Positions 26,774-42,300 of a stretch of DNA of 64,000 nt are shown here, piece after piece. The notes beneath the pieces were generated by a model, which was not told where the DNA came from, made no database searches, and saw nothing but the letters and a program-made list of their open reading frames with translations. The position numbers were made by a program, and so were the translations under genes. The DNA is from Trichoplax sp. H2 (lineage: Eukaryota; Placozoa; Uniplacotomia; Trichoplacea): NCBI GenBank assembly GCA_003344405.1, contig NOWV01000066.1, forward strand, positions 310,001 through 374,000. The letters are read 5' to 3'. Numbering within the stretch: position 1 is the first letter of the stretch; each line of letters begins with the position of its first letter.

Positions 26774-28889
26774 AAAATTTCAATTACATGATAGAATTTT
26801 AAGTAGGTCGTGCTATTGGCGGAGTCCTACCTATTTTTTTTAAATTTTTATTATTACGATAGCCTTTTCTTTCGTAAAATTGCCCTTTTTAATTAATGCA
26901 CACCAGATCTAATCTATCAAAACTATTTTAATTAAATGTACAGTGAATCTTCATTATGCCAGTCAATCGTCCTTAGTAACATGCGTATATTTTGTCGTAA
27001 GTTGTTTGGTATAATGCCGTACTTTACCATGTTAATATTTAAAAATGAAAGGTGGTAACATCATTACGATGTCTTTGAATAGAATCGGTTATGACCGTAG
27101 GTACAAGTTAAAAGATGTCTCCAATGTTTAGTTGGCATTATATAATGCATTTTTGGCCAGTATGAAAAGAAGAATAGAAAAGAAAGGATGCCGCTAGTGC
27201 TCTTCCTTAATTAATGTAAGCTCTTCTTGCTTTCCCACTTTTGTTCATTACTACAGCTTTTTCAAATTTTTGTGTTTAACAAATGTATTGAAATACATGT
27301 ATAGCTCAATTTTTTGGTGTTCTTTCGTCCTTTATGCATAAAATTGTACCTAATCTTTCTAAAATTTCGGATCGAAAAGTGACTGATTACGATTTTATTA
27401 TTTCGGACGTTATTATAGATTCGAATCTAATTTCGTCTACGGCGTTATTACTACTATTGCTATCTTTAGTCTCGTATATTGTATCAGTGCAAACTGTAGT
27501 TATACGTTGTATAACTTCCTAACAGTATCTACTGTAACTTGGCGATAGTCATCATGGTCATTTTGATATATGTTGGTAGGCTATAATGTTGTTGCTAAAG
27601 CTTAGCGGTTACAACTTTGCTGCTGTAGTATTGTATCTTAATTACTAAAAACCCTTAGCATATTACTTGTGGGCATAACATGAAATCGAAGGATTCATAC
27701 GCATACATAGTTCCATGTCTGTTGTTTGTTGTTGTATCCATCGATTTTATAACTGCAGTTTGAAAAGCTGTAATACATCTTTTATGGTTTTAAATCTACT
27801 TGTTTCAACTAGGTATTATATGAGTGTATGTAGTACGCCTTAAATTTTCATATCTTGACTTGTTAAATGTCAATAAAAGCTTGTTTAACCCCAATACATT
27901 GAGGTCAGCGTATCCTATGTCAAGGTTGATATTCTTATTATTACAATTACTGTACTGTACCTTGTAAATCACCGAAATTTGGATATATTGTACAGTATAG
28001 TTACAGCTCTTTGCTATTATTCTAGGTGTATACGATTCTTTATTTTGGAATTGCTATAGTTGTAATTATTAATAATCTATTAGAAGATATATGCTGTAGT
28101 ACTGTACTACGAATACCTCTAATAATAAAAAAGATATCACAAATCTTGATTCTCCCGGCACCTATACATACTCGTAAATCAGCATAATTCACAATACTGT
28201 TAGCATTAGTTACGAGCTAAGGATATTTAAGCTATTTATCACGGCTTTCCAACCACGATAATGCTTGTCCTGCTTATCGGTATCGATAATATTTTGTTCA
28301 GATTATAAATATTTTAATTCTAAAGTTGTCATCCCTAACTCTACCGTGGTCACTATTAATTTAGTAAACAGAAAATATTAACATTCCGATAGAATAAGAT
28401 CTAGCATCCAAGTGAGGGAGGGGGCCAAAAGCCTTTTTTCATATACGCTAATTTTATTGTCATGACATGCTAATATTCCCTCATACAATTAATTACAAGT
28501 ATTGGACGTTAGTAATAAAGGTGCATTGTTACGGTAGATGCTGTCAACTAGTTCTTCGAGAGACATTCAAAATTATCAATTATCTAACATTTAATGACCG
28601 GAAATCGGCTATATTCCATTAGATACCCTATTTTTATACAAGTTACCTGAAAAATTAGTTGTTGCTACTATCAAATTAGTTAAAGTACATGTATTGATTT
28701 TCAACAAATTGAGCAGTACATCTATCCAGTCAAGCATAATGAAACAGATATAGCCATCGTACGTTATTATATATTACATGCTCGCATACAGTAATAGTTA
28801 TAATAAATGATATGCAGGTGCAAACTATAAATGATAATATAAAAAATCATGTAACCCGTATTACTTTAAATTATGTTACATTCCAATAT
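26774..28889. other. Convergent intergenic region, adenylyl cyclase / VTA1
   Basis: Contains the 3' ends of the two convergent genes. An AATAAA at 27872-27877 could serve the adenylyl cyclase but is 1.1 kb past its stop. The frame 27334-27522 has no recognisable similarity. No RNA gene or repeat array is visible. Confidence 0.55.
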
Positions 28890-31800
28890 TTATAGTTTCC
28901 CTGTTTGTAGTAGGCGTAGAGCTTTCTGTAAGTTTTCTATTGCAGTTGGGGTGTCTTCATATTGTAGAGCACTGATAGCATAGCGACAAAATTTCTGTGC
29001 TTTATCGCTGTCTTGCGGTGACAAAGTAACGCCAGTATTTGAACTAGTCGGGGCAACATTGACATTGCCAGTCGCTGCTGCGGTGTTGTCATAACTTGAA
29101 GGCGTTGGCATAGTATAATTCTGTGTACTAGGTTGTTGGGGTGGAAAATTTGCTTCATTAAAGCTAGGATTGGAAGGTGACGGCATATCATACTCAGTAT
29201 TAAATCCAGGGGCAGGAGGATTTGATGGCATGTTTGTATTGTTGCTAGTAAAGCTATCAGAAGGAGGGGGTACTTGATTGAAATCTCCAAATTCACTAAA
29301 TGGGTCCTCATCTCCACCTACTGGACCAGGTATAGGTGTCTCACCACTTTTCAGACATTTAGCAATATAAGCTGCTTTCCATTTAGCGTATTTTTTGTTT
29401 CTTTGCACCTATTTAAAAGTGATCAATCAAAATCCATTCATGAGTGGATTGATGGCAAGAAACTAGAGCATTTGTGAGGCAGTATTTAATTTAATGTAGT
29501 TTACAAATTGATGGATGAGCTAATGATAAGATATTAGGGCATTTATGTAGCTATATTCAACTTATTTTATAAATTCATGAATAAGCTGACAATAAAGTAT
29601 CAGGGTAGTTATGAGGGAATGTTCAACTGTAAATTCATGAGTGAGTTGACGACAAGGCATTAGTGGATTTATGAGGCAATGTTTAGGTTATTTTATAAAA
29701 TTTATGAATGACTTCATGACGAGGTATTTGGAGGATTTATGAGGCAATATTTAGGTTATTTTATNNNNNNNNNNNNNNNNNNNNCAGTATTAAATCCAGG
29801 GGCAGGAGGATTTGATGGCATGTTTGTATTGTTGCTAGTAAAGCTATCAGAAGGAGGGGGTACTTGATTGAAATCTCCAAATTCACTAAATGGGTCATCA
29901 TCTCCACCTACTGGACCAGGTATAGGTGCCTCACCACTTTTTAGACATTTAGCAATATAAGCTGCTTTCCATTTAGCGTATTTTTTGTTTCTTTGCACCT
30001 ATTTAAAAGTGATCAATCAAAATCCATTCATGAGTGGATTGATGGCAAGAAACTAGATCATTTGTGAGGCAGTATTTAATTTAATGTAGCTATATTCAAC
30101 TTATTTTATAAATTCATGAATAAGCTGACAATAAAGTATCAGGGTATTTATGAGGGAATGTTCAACTGTAAATTCATGAGTGAGTTGATGACGAAGCGTC
30201 ACGGCATTTGCGAGACACTGGCCAACTTATTTTATCAATTTATGAGTGAGTTGATAACGAGACATTAGTGGATTTAAGAGGCAATGTTTAGAGGTTATTT
30301 TGTAAATTCATGAGTGAGTTGATGACGAAGTGTCAGGGCATATGCGAGGCACTGGTCAATTTATTTTTATCAATTCATGAGTGAGTTGATGACAAGGCAT
30401 TAGTGGATTTATGAGGCAATATTTAGGTTATTTTATAAAATTTATGAATGACTTCATGACGAGGTATTTGGAGGATTTATGAGGCAATATTTAGGTCATT
30501 TTATAAAATTTATGAATAGCTTCATGACGAGGTATTTAGAGGATTTATGAGGCAATATTTAGGTTATTTTATAAAATTTATGAATGTCTTCATGACGAGG
30601 TATTTAGAGGATTTATGAGGCAATATTTAGGTTATTTTATAAAATTTATGAATGTCTTCATGACGAGGTACTTAGAACATTTATGAGGCAATATTTAACA
30701 TATTTTATAAATTTACGAGCGGGTTGATAATAAGGTATTAGTGTATTATTTCGAGGCAATGTTTAACTTGTTTTATAAATTCACGAGTGAGTTGATAAGA
30801 AGGTATTAGGGCATTACGAGGCAGTATTTTAACTTAGTTGATCAATTCATATGTGAGTTGATGACAAGAACATTAAAGTGTTTATGAAGCAATATTCAAT
30901 TTAACTTATTCTATAAGTTGATGAGTGAGCGATAACAAGACATTAGGGCGTATGTAAAGCCATGCTGAATGTAACTTATACTATCAATGGATGGGTGAGA
31001 TGATGATGGCAAGGCATCAAGGCATTAATGGTGCAATATTCAATTTATGGTCACTATTCATCGTCCAATTGAAGGAATTTTATTTCTTGTTGACGATGAT
31101 GAATCGCAGTGGAAAAAATTTTCCACACTTTTCAAGGTGTATTTTTTCATGTGGTTATATAAATGGATGAGGATGTTGACAAGGATGGATACCTTTTACC
31201 TTTTACTGTACGACATCGAATTTGAAATTTATTCAGTCATGAAGCTATCTTACCTCATCGGTCAATTCACCAAATAATGTCAACATTTCAAAGATGAGCG
31301 AAGCTGTATAAAAGGCTTTGATTACATTCCTATTATAAGATGATATTCTCTGTTATAGCGATATTGGATCGATCGAAGCGTATTATTATTATTATTGCTT
31401 TCGTTTACGCATTACTTATTAAATCGAGACGCTCTATCTTCTGTATCGGCATGTAGAAATAGTTTCATAGCAATATTTTCAACATGAGCCTGGCCAGCCA
31501 CTTCGTTGGTTATTGCTTCGTTACCGCTTGATTTAATCTAAAAGAAGAGATCAACATGAGTAGTACTCGACTTGATTGTATCCGTTGTTCATTATCCATG
31601 ACACTAGATTATTTCTTACTCCTTCCATTCCATCCATCAAGGTCATTAAGAATTTTTTCACTTCGATGTTTTTAGTGCTTTGTTTCAAGCCATTTTGAAC
31701 GACATATAATTGGGCTATGTGGGAAAAGCGAAGACATCATGATGCTATCATGGATAACTCTATTTATATTATCTTATCCTACAAGTATTCTTGTAGCTTA

Positions 31801-31898
31801 CCATAGTAGCAGATGACAGGATCTCTTTTGGAAAATTCCAAGCTAATCTTGTAAAGAGGTAAGAGAGTTTTCAATTCGGCTGGGCACTGCGATGCCAT
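28890..31898 (-). CDS. VTA1: Vacuolar protein sorting-associated protein VTA1 (LIP5)
   Basis: Cofactor of the VPS4 ATPase that disassembles ESCRT-III during multivesicular-body sorting and membrane scission. Five exons on the minus strand: 31898-31802, 31714-31620, 31537-31416, 31329-31254, 29408-28890; 302 residues (human 307). The N-terminal MIT-like domain shows KRDPVICYY, TNEVAGQAHVENIAMKLFLHAD near residues 70-90, and FYTASLIFEMLTLFGELTD; the join KYAKWKAAYI follows. A Pro/Ser/Asn-rich linker comes next (about 155-260). The C-terminal VPS4-binding helical hairpin has DKAQKFCRYAISALQYED and ENLQKALRLLQTG. The last exon begins with GTG (Val) straight after the acceptor; it is not a start codon. 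Its 5' part exists a second time at 29785-29998, beyond the assembly gap, and either copy splices in phase. Confidence 0.94.
29765..29784. other. Assembly gap (20 N)
   Basis: Twenty undetermined bases. The sequence resuming at 29785 (CAGTATTAAATCCAGG) matches the sequence starting at 29195 in VTA1 exon 5, so the gap joins two versions of the same locus. Confidence 0.98.
29785..29998 (-). pseudogene. Partial second copy of VTA1 exon 5
   Basis: Nearly identical to the 5' 214 bases of VTA1 exon 5 (29408 downwards), including the acceptor and the following intron sequence. It is cut off by the N run after PAPGFN. It differs by a few substitutions, for example GGDDDP for GGDEDP and GEAPIP for GETPIP. 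The level of difference looks allelic. I think it is an unmerged haplotype rather than a real exon, but a true tandem duplication cannot be excluded. Confidence 0.75.
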
Positions 31899-32712
31899 TT
31901 TGCCTTGGCTTCTGCTCTACTAGTCCCAGTCCAGTACCGCTTGGAGGAATGAAGTGCAAGCGATGACGTCATGGAAAGATGCACTTGCGTAGTAGCGTGA
32001 GATTTCCGAGCAGCTGGATAGTACGACTACGCTCGAGCTTGATTTTATGTAGTCCTGTACCAACATTGGCTACAGTTTCAGTACTATGGCTAGTAGTATG
32101 GCTAGAAAAATGATCAACTTGGTCACTTGGGCTTGCGTACTGTCTAGTATTGGAGTGGTGCACTTTGGCGGTCTCTACTTGAGGTATTTTACCTTTATTT
32201 TTAGGCAATCCTGTGTACAGTAGAGTAGTTTGCTGTGCCATCATTGGATTTCTTTCTTCTTTCTTTCCTTTTGATTGACTTCTACAACCATATTACAAAC
32301 TGTCATGGACGACGCTACAGTGTACAGTGTACACTTGTGCTGGAACCATCCTGTCGTGTACTGTACACTTTACACTGTATCCATGGTTGTACATGCGTAT
32401 GGGCACTTAACCCAGTTGTACAGTTACTGTATAGTACTATCTCCAGTGAATAGCAACATGCGCATTGAAGGTTGGTACTAACCCCGATTACTCAGATACT
32501 CAGCGTGCATAGCTTAACACGATGATACATTATTCTAGGAGTCTGTACCTCCAATTTCATGCGATTATTCAAAGAGTAAGACGTTGCACCAACGCAATGA
32601 AAGTGAGGTACTACCGTCTAAAAGCTTTTTCTGACTTGCGTCCATCTTCCTGCTGCGGCAGCCGACCACGCATGCGTATCGCCAGCAGCCTTTGTATTGA
32701 CTGACTTCAAAC
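31899..32712. other. VTA1 upstream region
   Basis: Left half of the divergent VTA1/RBBP4 intergenic segment. It contains a perfect CRE (listed) and TACAGTAC/GTACTGTA words (about 32310-32440). The minus-strand frame 31969-32244 lies in the presumed VTA1 5' leader/promoter, has no similarity, and is rejected. Confidence 0.5.
31964..31971. promoter_or_regulatory. Perfect CRE palindrome upstream of VTA1
   Basis: TGACGTCA lies 66 bases upstream of the VTA1 start codon. This is the full palindromic CREB/ATF site, and its position fits a core-promoter-proximal element. Binding is inferred from the motif alone. Confidence 0.45.
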
Positions 32713-32713
32713 A

Positions 32714-32779
32714 CTAGATTGCTCAACCTGTCTACACCGTACTGCCAGTACAGTACAGTAGACAGGATGAGCAATCTAG
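32714..32779. repeat. Near-perfect inverted repeat, 22-base arms
   Basis: Arms at 32714-32735 and 32758-32779 are reverse complements with one mismatch (CTAGATTGCTCA... and ...TGAGCAATCTAG). They enclose a 22-base loop containing CAGTACAGTACA. The element could form a cruciform or hairpin. No transposase or flanking target-site duplication is obvious. Confidence 0.85.
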
Positions 32780-32967
32780 TAGTCAAAATTGGCAAGAATC
32801 TGCCAATATAGACGATAGTATCCAGTTTAGTACGATACACTATACAGTACAGTCCAGTCCAGGTCACTACAGTACTCAACATGGTGAATGTACTGTACAA
32901 TGTACTGTACTGTAATCCATTGTACTGTACAGTACTGTACTGTGGACAGTCACAGTACAGTACATCA

Positions 32968-33935
32968 TTTCATTATAGCTGCATCCTCTGACCTGTCGTG
33001 ATCACGTGAAGAGCTGCAGCGAGTGCGCAAAGCATCCAATTTGGCGGGTTGACAGCAAGTACAGTACATTGTACTGTATACCAAGAATCTGCCCATACAG
33101 ACGATAGTATCCAGTACTGTACTGTAGACTACACGAGATGGACTGTGGGTACCCACTTCAACCATCATTTCATTGTCTCTGCATCCTCTGACCTGTCGTG
33201 ATCACGTGAAGAGCTGCAGCAAGTGCGCAAAGCATCCAATTTGGCGGGTTGACAGCAAGTACAGTACATTGTACTGCATACCAAGAATCTGCCTATACAG
33301 TACAGTACATGTACAGTACAGACGATACTATCCAGTACTGTAGACTACAGGAGATGGACTGTGGCTACCCACTTCAACCATCATTTCATTGTCTCTGCTG
33401 AACTGTCGCGATCACGTGAAGAGCTGCGGCGAGTGCGCAAAGCATCCAATTTGGCGGGTTGACAGAAAATGAGTGTACATTGTACAATGTACAGTACGTT
33501 AGTACAGTACATTGTACTGCATGCCCAAAATCTGCCCATACGGTACTGTACAGTACAGTACAGTACAGACGATACTATCTAGTACAGTACTGTAGACTAC
33601 ACGAGATGACTGTGGCTACCCACTTCAACCATCATTTCATTGTCTCTGCTGAACTGTCGTGATCACGTGAAGAGCTGCGGCGAGTGCGCAAAGCATCCAA
33701 TTTGGCGGGTTGACAGAAAATGAATGTACAATGTACAGTACGCTAGTACAGTACATTGTACCGCATGCCAAGAATCTGCTCATACAGACGATACTATCCA
33801 GTACTGTAGACTACAGGAGATGGACTGTGGCTATCCACTTCAACCATCATTTCATTGTCTCTGCTGAACTGTCGTGATCACGTGAAGAGCTGCAGCAAGT
33901 GCGCAAAGCATCCAATTTGGCGGGTTGACAGAAAA
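32968..33935 (+). repeat. Tandem promoter-cassette array upstream of RBBP4 (five copies)
   Basis: Five copies of a block of about 90 conserved bases, with period 200-251, run from CATTTCATT to GGGTTGACAG. Each copy carries CACGTG (33003, 33203, 33413, 33664, 33879), then GAAGAGCTGC, AGTGCGCAAAGCATCC and TTTGGCGGG (33040, 33240, 33450, 33701, 33916). The spacers contain variable numbers of TACAGTAC words, which explains the uneven period. The last copy ends a few bases before the RBBP4 ATG at 33943, so the repeated unit is the RBBP4 proximal promoter itself. Confidence 0.9.
33879..33924 (+). promoter_or_regulatory. E-box plus E2F-like site immediately 5' of RBBP4
   Basis: CACGTG (33879-33884) is followed by TTTGGCGGG (33916-33924), 19 bases before the start codon. 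TTTGGCGGG matches the E2F/DP consensus, and RBBP4 is a replication- and cell-cycle-linked chromatin factor, so E2F control is plausible. Factor binding is inference. Confidence 0.5.
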
Positions 33936-33942
33936 TTGCACA

Positions 33943-37663
<3,721 letters not shown>

Positions 37664-37831
37664 GGGTCTTTGGAACAGTAATATTATGCTCGATATTCTT
37701 CCTGTACAAAATACCTATGTACCTTCTCATCTATACCTGTCGCCGTAGCAATAATGTTCTACTGTTTGTATTAGATTACATTCTAATTCTCGAAGATTGG
37801 TTACTGTGGATAATTTGTTCTATGTTTAACA

Positions 37832-37837
37832 AATAAA
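37832..37837 (+). other. Candidate RBBP4 polyadenylation signal
   Basis: AATAAA 169 bases after the RBBP4 stop, on the coding strand. Confidence 0.5.
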
Positions 37838-38129
37838 AGGAGATTGGCACATAAATTGAAAGAGCTTTCTCTTGCCTTTCTGTAAAATGTGTCTGGTGAC
37901 ATGGCTGTACATTTTAGTGTTATAGACATCAGAATATTACTTCATTGTTATCGTTGTCCTGATGGAAACTCTTTTATTTTGCAAAGAGAGAATCTAATCG
38001 TCTATAAGTAGTTTGTGATGCCGTTTAAGTTAATGCATATTGTATCACGCCATACTTGTTATGGATTGTATTTACTGTACGTATGTATGGCAAAAAATAC
38101 CAACTGGATTGAAATAATTCATTACAGTC

Positions 38130-38950
38130 AATTTTATGTCTAGCTAATAAGGTCCAAGACGTTCTTGCACTTGTAGACGACTTCCTATTTGGTGGATGTT
38201 CTCATTTCTACCGATACAGGCACAAAGTATTGTAAGTAAGTGAACTGTCACTATCGTAGAAGAAGCCTTACTACGAATGAAAAAAGCTTACAGGGTTTTC
38301 AATAGCTGATAGGAATGTCTAATTTAAGATTTGAGCACAATTTAAATAAATTCAGGAGAAGCTTTCTACGTACAGTATGGAAAAGTTCTTTCCAGTGCTC
38401 AGGCGCTCCTGTATACAGTATACTGTTTATTACAGTACAACCATGCCATTTGAAGTCTAGCTAAGGCCATGAAGTTCGTACACAAGCAGATGATTGCTAT
38501 TTGGCCAATATTTGTTGCTATTATTTTGGCAAGGATACTGTCGAGTTAGGCCATTTATGTTGATTTTCTGCAGCTCGAGCATGGTCCATTTAATGTATAG
38601 CTAATAAGGTCAAGGCGTCAACGGGATCAACTTTGATCCCGTTGCTGTACTTGCAGATGATTCCCCATGTAATCGATATTGGTTGATATGATTACAGTAC
38701 TTTGCTTATAGAAGTGTAGAGTATCTCTCGCCCTATCTCCTGTCGTAGAAGAAGCCATTCCGGGGATTGGAAAAGCTCTTGGGATTGTCTATATTGCCCA
38801 GGTGCAGTGTATATCACTATTCATTTGAAATGTAGTCAAGGCCAAGAGGTTGCTGCACATGCAGATGATTCTTATTTAGTAGAGCTTTATTGACGCTATT
38901 CTCTTGGCCATCATCGAGTTTGGTAATCAAGGTCTAATCTGTGGAAGAAA
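38130..38950. repeat. Degenerate long-unit repeat between RBBP4 and TMEM135
   Basis: Recurring ordered words: AGCTAATAAGGTC or equivalent (38141, 38600), GCAGATGATT with variants (about 38486, 38656, 38860) and CGTAGAAGAAGCC (about 38257, 38745). Units are some 150-250 bases and strongly diverged. No protein-coding content is seen. Confidence 0.55.
38619..38644. repeat. Perfect 12-base hairpin
   Basis: CAACGGGATCAA, two bases (CT), then TTGATCCCGTTG: a perfect 12-base stem with almost no loop. It is GC-richer than its surroundings and inside the degenerate repeat region. No T-run follows, and a role as terminator is not expected here. Confidence 0.85.
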
Positions 38951-39387
38951 CTCTTGCCTAGCATCTGTTGCATGGGAAAAGCTGCGATCATTTTTAGCAG
39001 CTATCCTATACTCCACAGTAGGCTAATCGCTTTTTCGTTTCTTCCACCCTATCAGCAGTCTAGTCTACAGTACATGCTCAAACATAAGCCACAACAGGCA
39101 GGAAATAACTGCGATCGAGTAGACCAAGTCGAAAGCAACCTCAGCTATTGACAGACTCGAGACGGCTGGAGGCTGGAGCTAATCGTCCACACCTGATGAG
39201 AAAAAGGTCAATCAAGGTCAATTAATGCCAACTAGTCTTGATCTTTGATCCTTCAATATTGGCAGAATCTTTCTTTCTACCTAGACATCATCGATCTTGA
39301 AGTATTGTATGATTGCTGGTTGTTCCTTTACACCTTGCATCATCGAAATTAAAGGGATCAGCCATCGATTCAGCAGGATATTAACTC

Positions 39388-42300
39388 ATGTTTAGTAAAC
39401 TCTACCTATCGTGTTATGAGCATGGCCATAACTGGAATCCCAATTGTAATGCTGTGGCATGGGAAGTTTTTCAGTTGATTTTTTCAAAAGCTCTCCGCTT
39501 GTATTCGTCAATTCATGTAGCTGCCCATCTGGTTAGAATAATCTCGGTAAGTTCTCCATTGTAGCAATAGCAGGAGGTACATGGATTACATAACATGATT
39601 GATGGCGGATACGGGGCTGGACATGGTCAAGCATTTTTTCTTACAAGTTCTAGGTCAATAAGTGGCCGTATATCCTCGATCAGAAAAATAAATGATGGCA
39701 GATTGCAATCGAAAATAACATCTTATCATTGTCACTATATCATCGCCAAGTCTTCAACTTTCAGTCGACCAACGATGCAGTTTGACTGTAGATCTAGACG
39801 ATATTTTATGGATAGTATGATTTATAGTGCTTGCAGATGATGATGAAAGAATATCAAGACATCGCAGTAGCACAAAAAAAAATACTGGGGTGATGATCCA
39901 TTTGTAACCGATTACTTTATCGTCCGATTTTCTACCTTGTACGGTAATAATAATATCGTCAAGCTCTCGCTCAATCGAGCAACTAATAGACGTTCTACAG
40001 TATAGCAAACTGTAGACCTATTCTACATTCGATTGATCCTATAGGATGATTTAAACAGCACAACTTAGTCGTTGTAGACTGGTCGCAGATGATTGCTAGA
40101 TACCCCAAGTGGTCTACTGTACCTATGACCTCTCAAGTAGAAACACCTTCCTTAACCCCTACTGTAAATAAAAAAAAATTGCATCGTGCAGAAGATAGCA
40201 TGCATTTTAGATCGCTCTTTTCTTTTTCTCAATTTCTTTTACTGAGATTTTTATTGAAGAGATTTCTGACTGTCCATTCCACGGATCACATAGGATGATT
40301 TCAATAGCTTAAGCTACTGTAGTCGTCGTCAACTTGCTGCAGATTAATGACTGTATACAGTACATATACACTATAATAATTATTATTCTGGCTTGGCATC
40401 CTATGCCATCGCAACATCATTGCCAAGTTCTCAGCTTTGCGGAATGCGACTGTAGGAGTAGAATTTGTGGTCGAGAATAGGCCTATCATACTGTGTTCTA
40501 CATTTGATTGATCGCATTTTGCAAAATGACCGATTTCGCATCCGTTCTCGTTCATATATACAGTATGTATATATACGTGTATATATATATATAATTATGG
40601 CTTGGCATCCTATATCATCGCAACATCATTGGCAACTTCTCTCAGCTTTACAGAAGGCGACTTTAGGAGTAATGTCTGTAATAGAGTATAGACCAGGCAT
40701 AGACCTACTCTGCTGTTTTCTATATTCGATTGATCGCATAGGATGATTTAGTTAATAAATAACACAAGCTAAGCATTGTAAACTTATCGCAGATTACCTG
40801 ATATTCGACGTCATCGTAACATCATTATTGGCAGGTTTTTAGCTTTGCAGAAGCCAACATGGCAGTACTATTTGCTGTAGCGTATAGACCTAGTGTCTTC
40901 TACATTCGATTGATCACACAGAATGATTGAAATGGCTTAAGCTAGTCATGGTAAACTTGCCGCAGATGATTGCTTGACATCCTACGCCATCGTAGCATCA
41001 TTAACAAGCTTTCAGCTTGACAGAAACCGACAATACTGTAGAGCACTATCGGGGATATTTAAATAGCTTAAGCTAGTCATGGCAATCTTGTAATAGCTTA
41101 TTGCCTGACTTTCTACCTCTTTGTAATATTAATGGGTAAATTTCCAGCTTTAGAGAAACCAGTAGTCCATCCAGCAGTACAATACTATCGGGGACTATTC
41201 AAGTAAAAGTGTTATCCTTTTCCACTGTCTACTCCTCTCCCTCTCTCTCTCTTCCCTCTCTTCCCTCTCTTCCCTCTTTCAGCTTTACAGAAACCAACAA
41301 CGAAGTATTTTATGCTGTAGAGTATACGCATGTAGACCTACCCTACATTCGATTGCTGGCACAGAATGATTCAATAGTACATGCTAGCCATCATAATACT
41401 TGTTGTAGATTATTATATGACATTCCAAACGTATCGGGATAACTTTGCCAACTTTTATGCTTACAGAAACCGACGGTAGCGTACTGTATCCTGTAGGGTA
41501 TAAACCTATTCTACATTCTATTCATCATATGATCCAAATGGATTGTAAAGGCGATGTTTAAAATGATACTGGGCTGGCCATAGTAAAAATGGCTTCATCG
41601 ATCAGAGTAAATTATAACAGATTCATATCTGACATCCTACTACGGCATAATATCGCCAAGTTTTCAGCGTTAGAGAAACCAACAGTAAAGTACATGATAG
41701 ACCTATTCCGCGTTCTGTTGATGGTATACGTTTTTAATACTGATTGGTTGTTTAATGATTGAATAATATATCAAGGTTACCACTCTCTCGTATCCACACG
41801 ACTGATCAATAGTATTTAACAGCTGATTTTGGATGGAGTAAGATATCAAAAAGTAAAGCAATGAAGATACTGTAGTTTGCATCCAATATCCCTCAGCTGA
41901 TTGCATAAAATAGCTCCTAATGATCATTACTGAATCATTCTAATCACAAATTATTATCATTTTTAGAATCCATCGGGAGTATGGAAAGAAGGGATTGGTC
42001 GATTTCTGCTCAAATTAATCTCTGCGATCTTACGTTCCAGCCTTTTCTTGGGCTTGAATGGTTCTTTATTTATCGTCTTTTTTTGCCGGTTGAGGTAACA
42101 ATCTTTAAGATAGTCACTATGTCGACATACTATTAAAATTGGATTTTCAAAGATTATCATGATTGACACTGAAACCTCTCCTATACTATTTTAAAAGTTG
42201 CGTTGCATCTTAATGACCTGTCCTAGCAGAACTATATAACCATCCGTTCTAATTATTGTGTATTTAACTTGAAGATCTACAAGCAATAAAAAATGGTTTG

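Larger units (their letters stand above)
29411..30970. repeat. Minisatellite in VTA1 intron 4, 68-base core
   Basis: Degenerate units carry GAGGCAATATTTAGG, ATTTATGAATGACTTCATGA and CGAGGTATTTAGAGG. In the most regular part, GAGGCAAT starts at 30413, 30481, 30549, 30617 and 30685, exactly 68 bases apart. Outer units are longer and more diverged. The array is broken by the second gap and the duplicated exon fragment. Confidence 0.88.

Noticed and set aside
28937-29317. 126-codon minus-strand frame in VTA1 exon 5
   Set aside because: Out-of-frame shadow of the VTA1 Pro/Ser/Asn linker.
31969-32244. 91-codon minus-strand frame upstream of VTA1
   Set aside because: Not in continuity with the VTA1 start at 31898 and without similarity. 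The true VTA1 N-terminus with KRDPV begins at 31898.
33459-33662. 67-codon frame starting in an RBBP4 cassette copy
   Set aside because: Reads through TACAGTAC repeats, and the ATG exists only in some cassette copies. The real RBBP4 start follows the fifth copy.
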